A stretch of 64,000 nucleotides of DNA from CBDCUI01 sp965223115 (GTDB lineage: Bacteria; Pseudomonadota; Gammaproteobacteria; UBA4575), in the NCBI GenBank assembly GCA_965223115.1, contig OZ244982.1, positions 1,798,001-1,862,000 of the forward strand, read 5' to 3'. Shown here in pieces: positions 62,394 to 64,000 of the stretch. Each line of letters begins with the position of its first letter. Position 1 is the first letter of the stretch. The position numbers were made by a program, and so were the translations under genes. Below the pieces are notes generated by a model. The model worked only from the letters and a program-made list of their open reading frames with translations, was not told the origin of the DNA and searched no databases.

Positions 62394-63848
62394 ATGTTAA
62401 AACCAAGTCTACAAGTCCGTATCGGTCAACAACTGACCATGACCCCTCAGCTGCAGCAAGCTATTCGTTTATTGCAACTCTCCTCATTAGAGCTCAAAGC
62501 CGAAATTCAAGAGGCATTCGAATCTAATCCTATGTTAGAAACAGATAACGAACACGAAGGTGAGGAGAGTCAAATTATAGAAAAATCAAACACTGAGGAA
62601 GTTGCCATTGAATCGCAAGAACTAAATACGAGCGATACATTACCCGAAGAGCTTCCTGTAGACAGTCAATGGGAAGATGTATATGAACCTAGTTATGTGC
62701 CATCAGGCCAAGCCAATGAAGATTATTCCGACTATCTAGAAAACCAAAGCAATGGAGATAACGATTCTCTGCAACAACACCTAATTTGGCAAATTGAGCT
62801 AAGTGCTTTATCAGACCAAGATCGTTTAATTGCTAATAGTTTAATTGATGCTTTAGACGACTCAGGTTACTTACAAGAACCAATCGAGAGCATCCATGAA
62901 AACTTAAGCAAAAATTATGAAATTGAATTAGATGAAGTGGAGGCTGTATTAAAATTTATACAACGCTTAGACCCTATTGGGTCTGGAGCACGCAGCTTGA
63001 AAGAATGTTTAGATATACAACTGCAACAAATGGCGAATAATACCCCGTTTTTAGCTGAAGCACGTTTACTCGTTGACAGACATTTGGATTTAGTTGCCAC
63101 AAAAGACTATAAACTGCTTACTAAACTAACCAGACTTACCATTGAAACAATAGAAAGTGCAATTTTACTTATCCAGACATTACACCCTAAACCAGGCGAC
63201 TTAATAAATACACAAAAACCTGACTATATAGTGCCTGATGTGTATGTAGATAAACACGAAGGCTCTTGGCGAGTAAAATTAAACATAGAAAGTGCACCAA
63301 AGTTACGCATCAATGACGTTTATTCTAGCCTTTTAAAAAACTCTAATAACAATAACGATACAGACTATATGCGCAATCAATTACAAGAAGCACGTTGGTT
63401 CATTAAAAGCCTACAAAGTCGTAATGAAACTCTAATGCGCGTCGCTACATCGATCGTCAAACACCAACGTGGCTTTTTTGAGTATGGTGAAGAAGCTATG
63501 CGGCCACTCGTACTGAGAGACATCGCAGAAGAGCTAGAGATGCATGAATCAACCATCTCAAGAGTAACAACAAATAAATATATGGATACACCACGGGGTA
63601 TATTTGAATTTAAGTACTTCTTCTCCAGCCATGTCAACACAAAAGATGGGGGAATATGTTCAGCCACAGCAATCCGTGCCATGATCAAAAAATTAATTAA
63701 TGAAGAGAATCAAACTAAACCATTAAGTGACAATAAAATAGCCACACTACTTGAACAAAAAGGCATCAGTGTGGCACGCCGTACCATTGCCAAATACCGT
63801 GAATCCATGGCAATTCCGCCTTCCAATGAAAGAAGACAGTATGCATAA
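62394..63848 (+). CDS. rpoN: RNA polymerase sigma-54 factor
   Basis: A 484-residue sigma-54. The N-terminal activator-interacting region I has QLTMTPQLQQAIRLLQLSSL. An acidic linker (residues about 45-115) follows, then the core-binding domain with LDPIGSGARSLKECL. The C terminus has the helix-turn-helix MHESTISRVTTNKYM and the RpoN box ARRTIAKYRE at residues 461-470, which reads the -24 element. It is followed by hpf, as in most gammaproteobacteria. Confidence 0.98.
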   Translation: MLKPSLQVRIGQQLTMTPQLQQAIRLLQLSSLELKAEIQEAFESNPMLETDNEHEGEESQIIEKSNTEEVAIESQELNTSDTLPEELPVDSQWEDVYEPSYVPSGQANEDYSDYLENQSNGDNDSLQQHLIWQIELSALSDQDRLIANSLIDALDDSGYLQEPIESIHENLSKNYEIELDEVEAVLKFIQRLDPIGSGARSLKECLDIQLQQMANNTPFLAEARLLVDRHLDLVATKDYKLLTKLTRLTIETIESAILLIQTLHPKPGDLINTQKPDYIVPDVYVDKHEGSWRVKLNIESAPKLRINDVYSSLLKNSNNNNDTDYMRNQLQEARWFIKSLQSRNETLMRVATSIVKHQRGFFEYGEEAMRPLVLRDIAEELEMHESTISRVTTNKYMDTPRGIFEFKYFFSSHVNTKDGGICSATAIRAMIKKLINEENQTKPLSDNKIATLLEQKGISVARRTIAKYRESMAIPPSNERRQYA

Positions 63849-63908
63849 ATAGTTTTAATATAAATGCGACTGTGATTTACTATTACTCTGTGCAAAAAGG
63901 GAATAATT

Positions 63909-64000
63909 ATGCAAATAGAAGTAACTGGCCATCATATAAAAGTAACCACCTCATTAAAGGATTATGTGGAAAAAAAATTTGAACGGCTCACTAGACATTT
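63909..64000 (+). CDS. hpf: Ribosome hibernation promoting factor, 5' part only
   Basis: The first 30 codons are in the window: MQIEVTGHHIKVTTSLKDYV, then EKKFERLTRHF. This is the N terminus of the HPF/YfiA (ribosomal subunit interface) family. HPF dimerises or inactivates ribosomes in stationary phase. The gene is cut by the window edge. Its position directly after rpoN is the usual one. Confidence 0.9.
   Translation, partial: MQIEVTGHHIKVTTSLKDYVEKKFERLTRH

Overview
The window is a chromosomal segment of an AT-rich member of the Gammaproteobacteria. The evidence is the complete dcw cell-wall and division cluster with ddlB, a secA-lpxC neighbourhood with dciA and M23 genes, the rsmI/lpoA-yraN-diaA block, sspAB next to cytochrome bc1, an algW-hisCD-hisG-murA block, and an mla-yrbG-kdsC-lptCAB-rpoN-hpf block. 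Gene order resembles the Pseudomonas arrangement more than that of E. coli. MurE carries the DNPR motif of meso-diaminopimelate-adding enzymes and LPS genes are present, so the cell is Gram-negative and diderm. No insertion sequence, prophage, CRISPR array, tRNA or rRNA was seen.

Layout. 1-4822: the tail of a membrane TPR (TMTC/PMT-like) protein, a GT2 glycosyltransferase, a methyltransferase, a flippase-like membrane protein and a GT4 glycosyltransferase. This looks like a surface or pilin glycosylation cassette. 5094-10370: pilB-pilC-pilD-coaE-zapD. 10373-16931: a Nudix/ThiE-like fusion, argJ, secA, an M23 peptidase and, on the other strand, a DciA-like protein. 16965-35538 (minus strand): lpxC, ftsZ, ftsA, ftsQ, ddlB, murB, murC, murG, ftsW, murD, mraY, murF, murE, ftsI, ftsL, rsmH and mraZ, transcribed from mraZ toward lpxC. 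A promoter and a three-copy MraZ operator lie in front of mraZ. 35820-36187: RNase P RNA. 36212-39982: rsmI, then divergent lpoA-yraN-diaA. 40005-43948: an FAD oxidase, a SulP transporter and a macro-domain protein at the place where relatives carry a BON-domain lipoprotein gene. 43969-47846: sspB, sspA, petC, petB, petA. 48048-55459: a Nif3-like gene, algW, hisC, hisD, a DAHP synthase, hisG, murA. 55575-58711: mlaBCDEF. 58892-64000: yrbG, kdsC, lptC, lptA, lptB, rpoN and the start of hpf.

Functionally the window is envelope-centred. It holds peptidoglycan precursor synthesis, septation, lipid A commitment (lpxC), Kdo supply (kdsC), LPS export (lptABC), phospholipid retrograde transport (mla), PBP1A activation (lpoA), protein secretion (secA), envelope-stress proteolysis (algW) and type IV pilus assembly.

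Most of the window is orderly and conserved. The points most worth a second look are: an alternating three-copy inverted repeat between secA and argJ, which can form a terminator inside the SecA zinc-motif codons or a hairpin over the argJ start codon; a DAHP synthase gene inside the his genes; a PIWY Qo motif in cytochrome b; the glycosylation cassette beside pilBCD; and several departures from the usual order (no yacG, dolP, ibaG or kdsD at their expected places). No convincing wholly new system was found.
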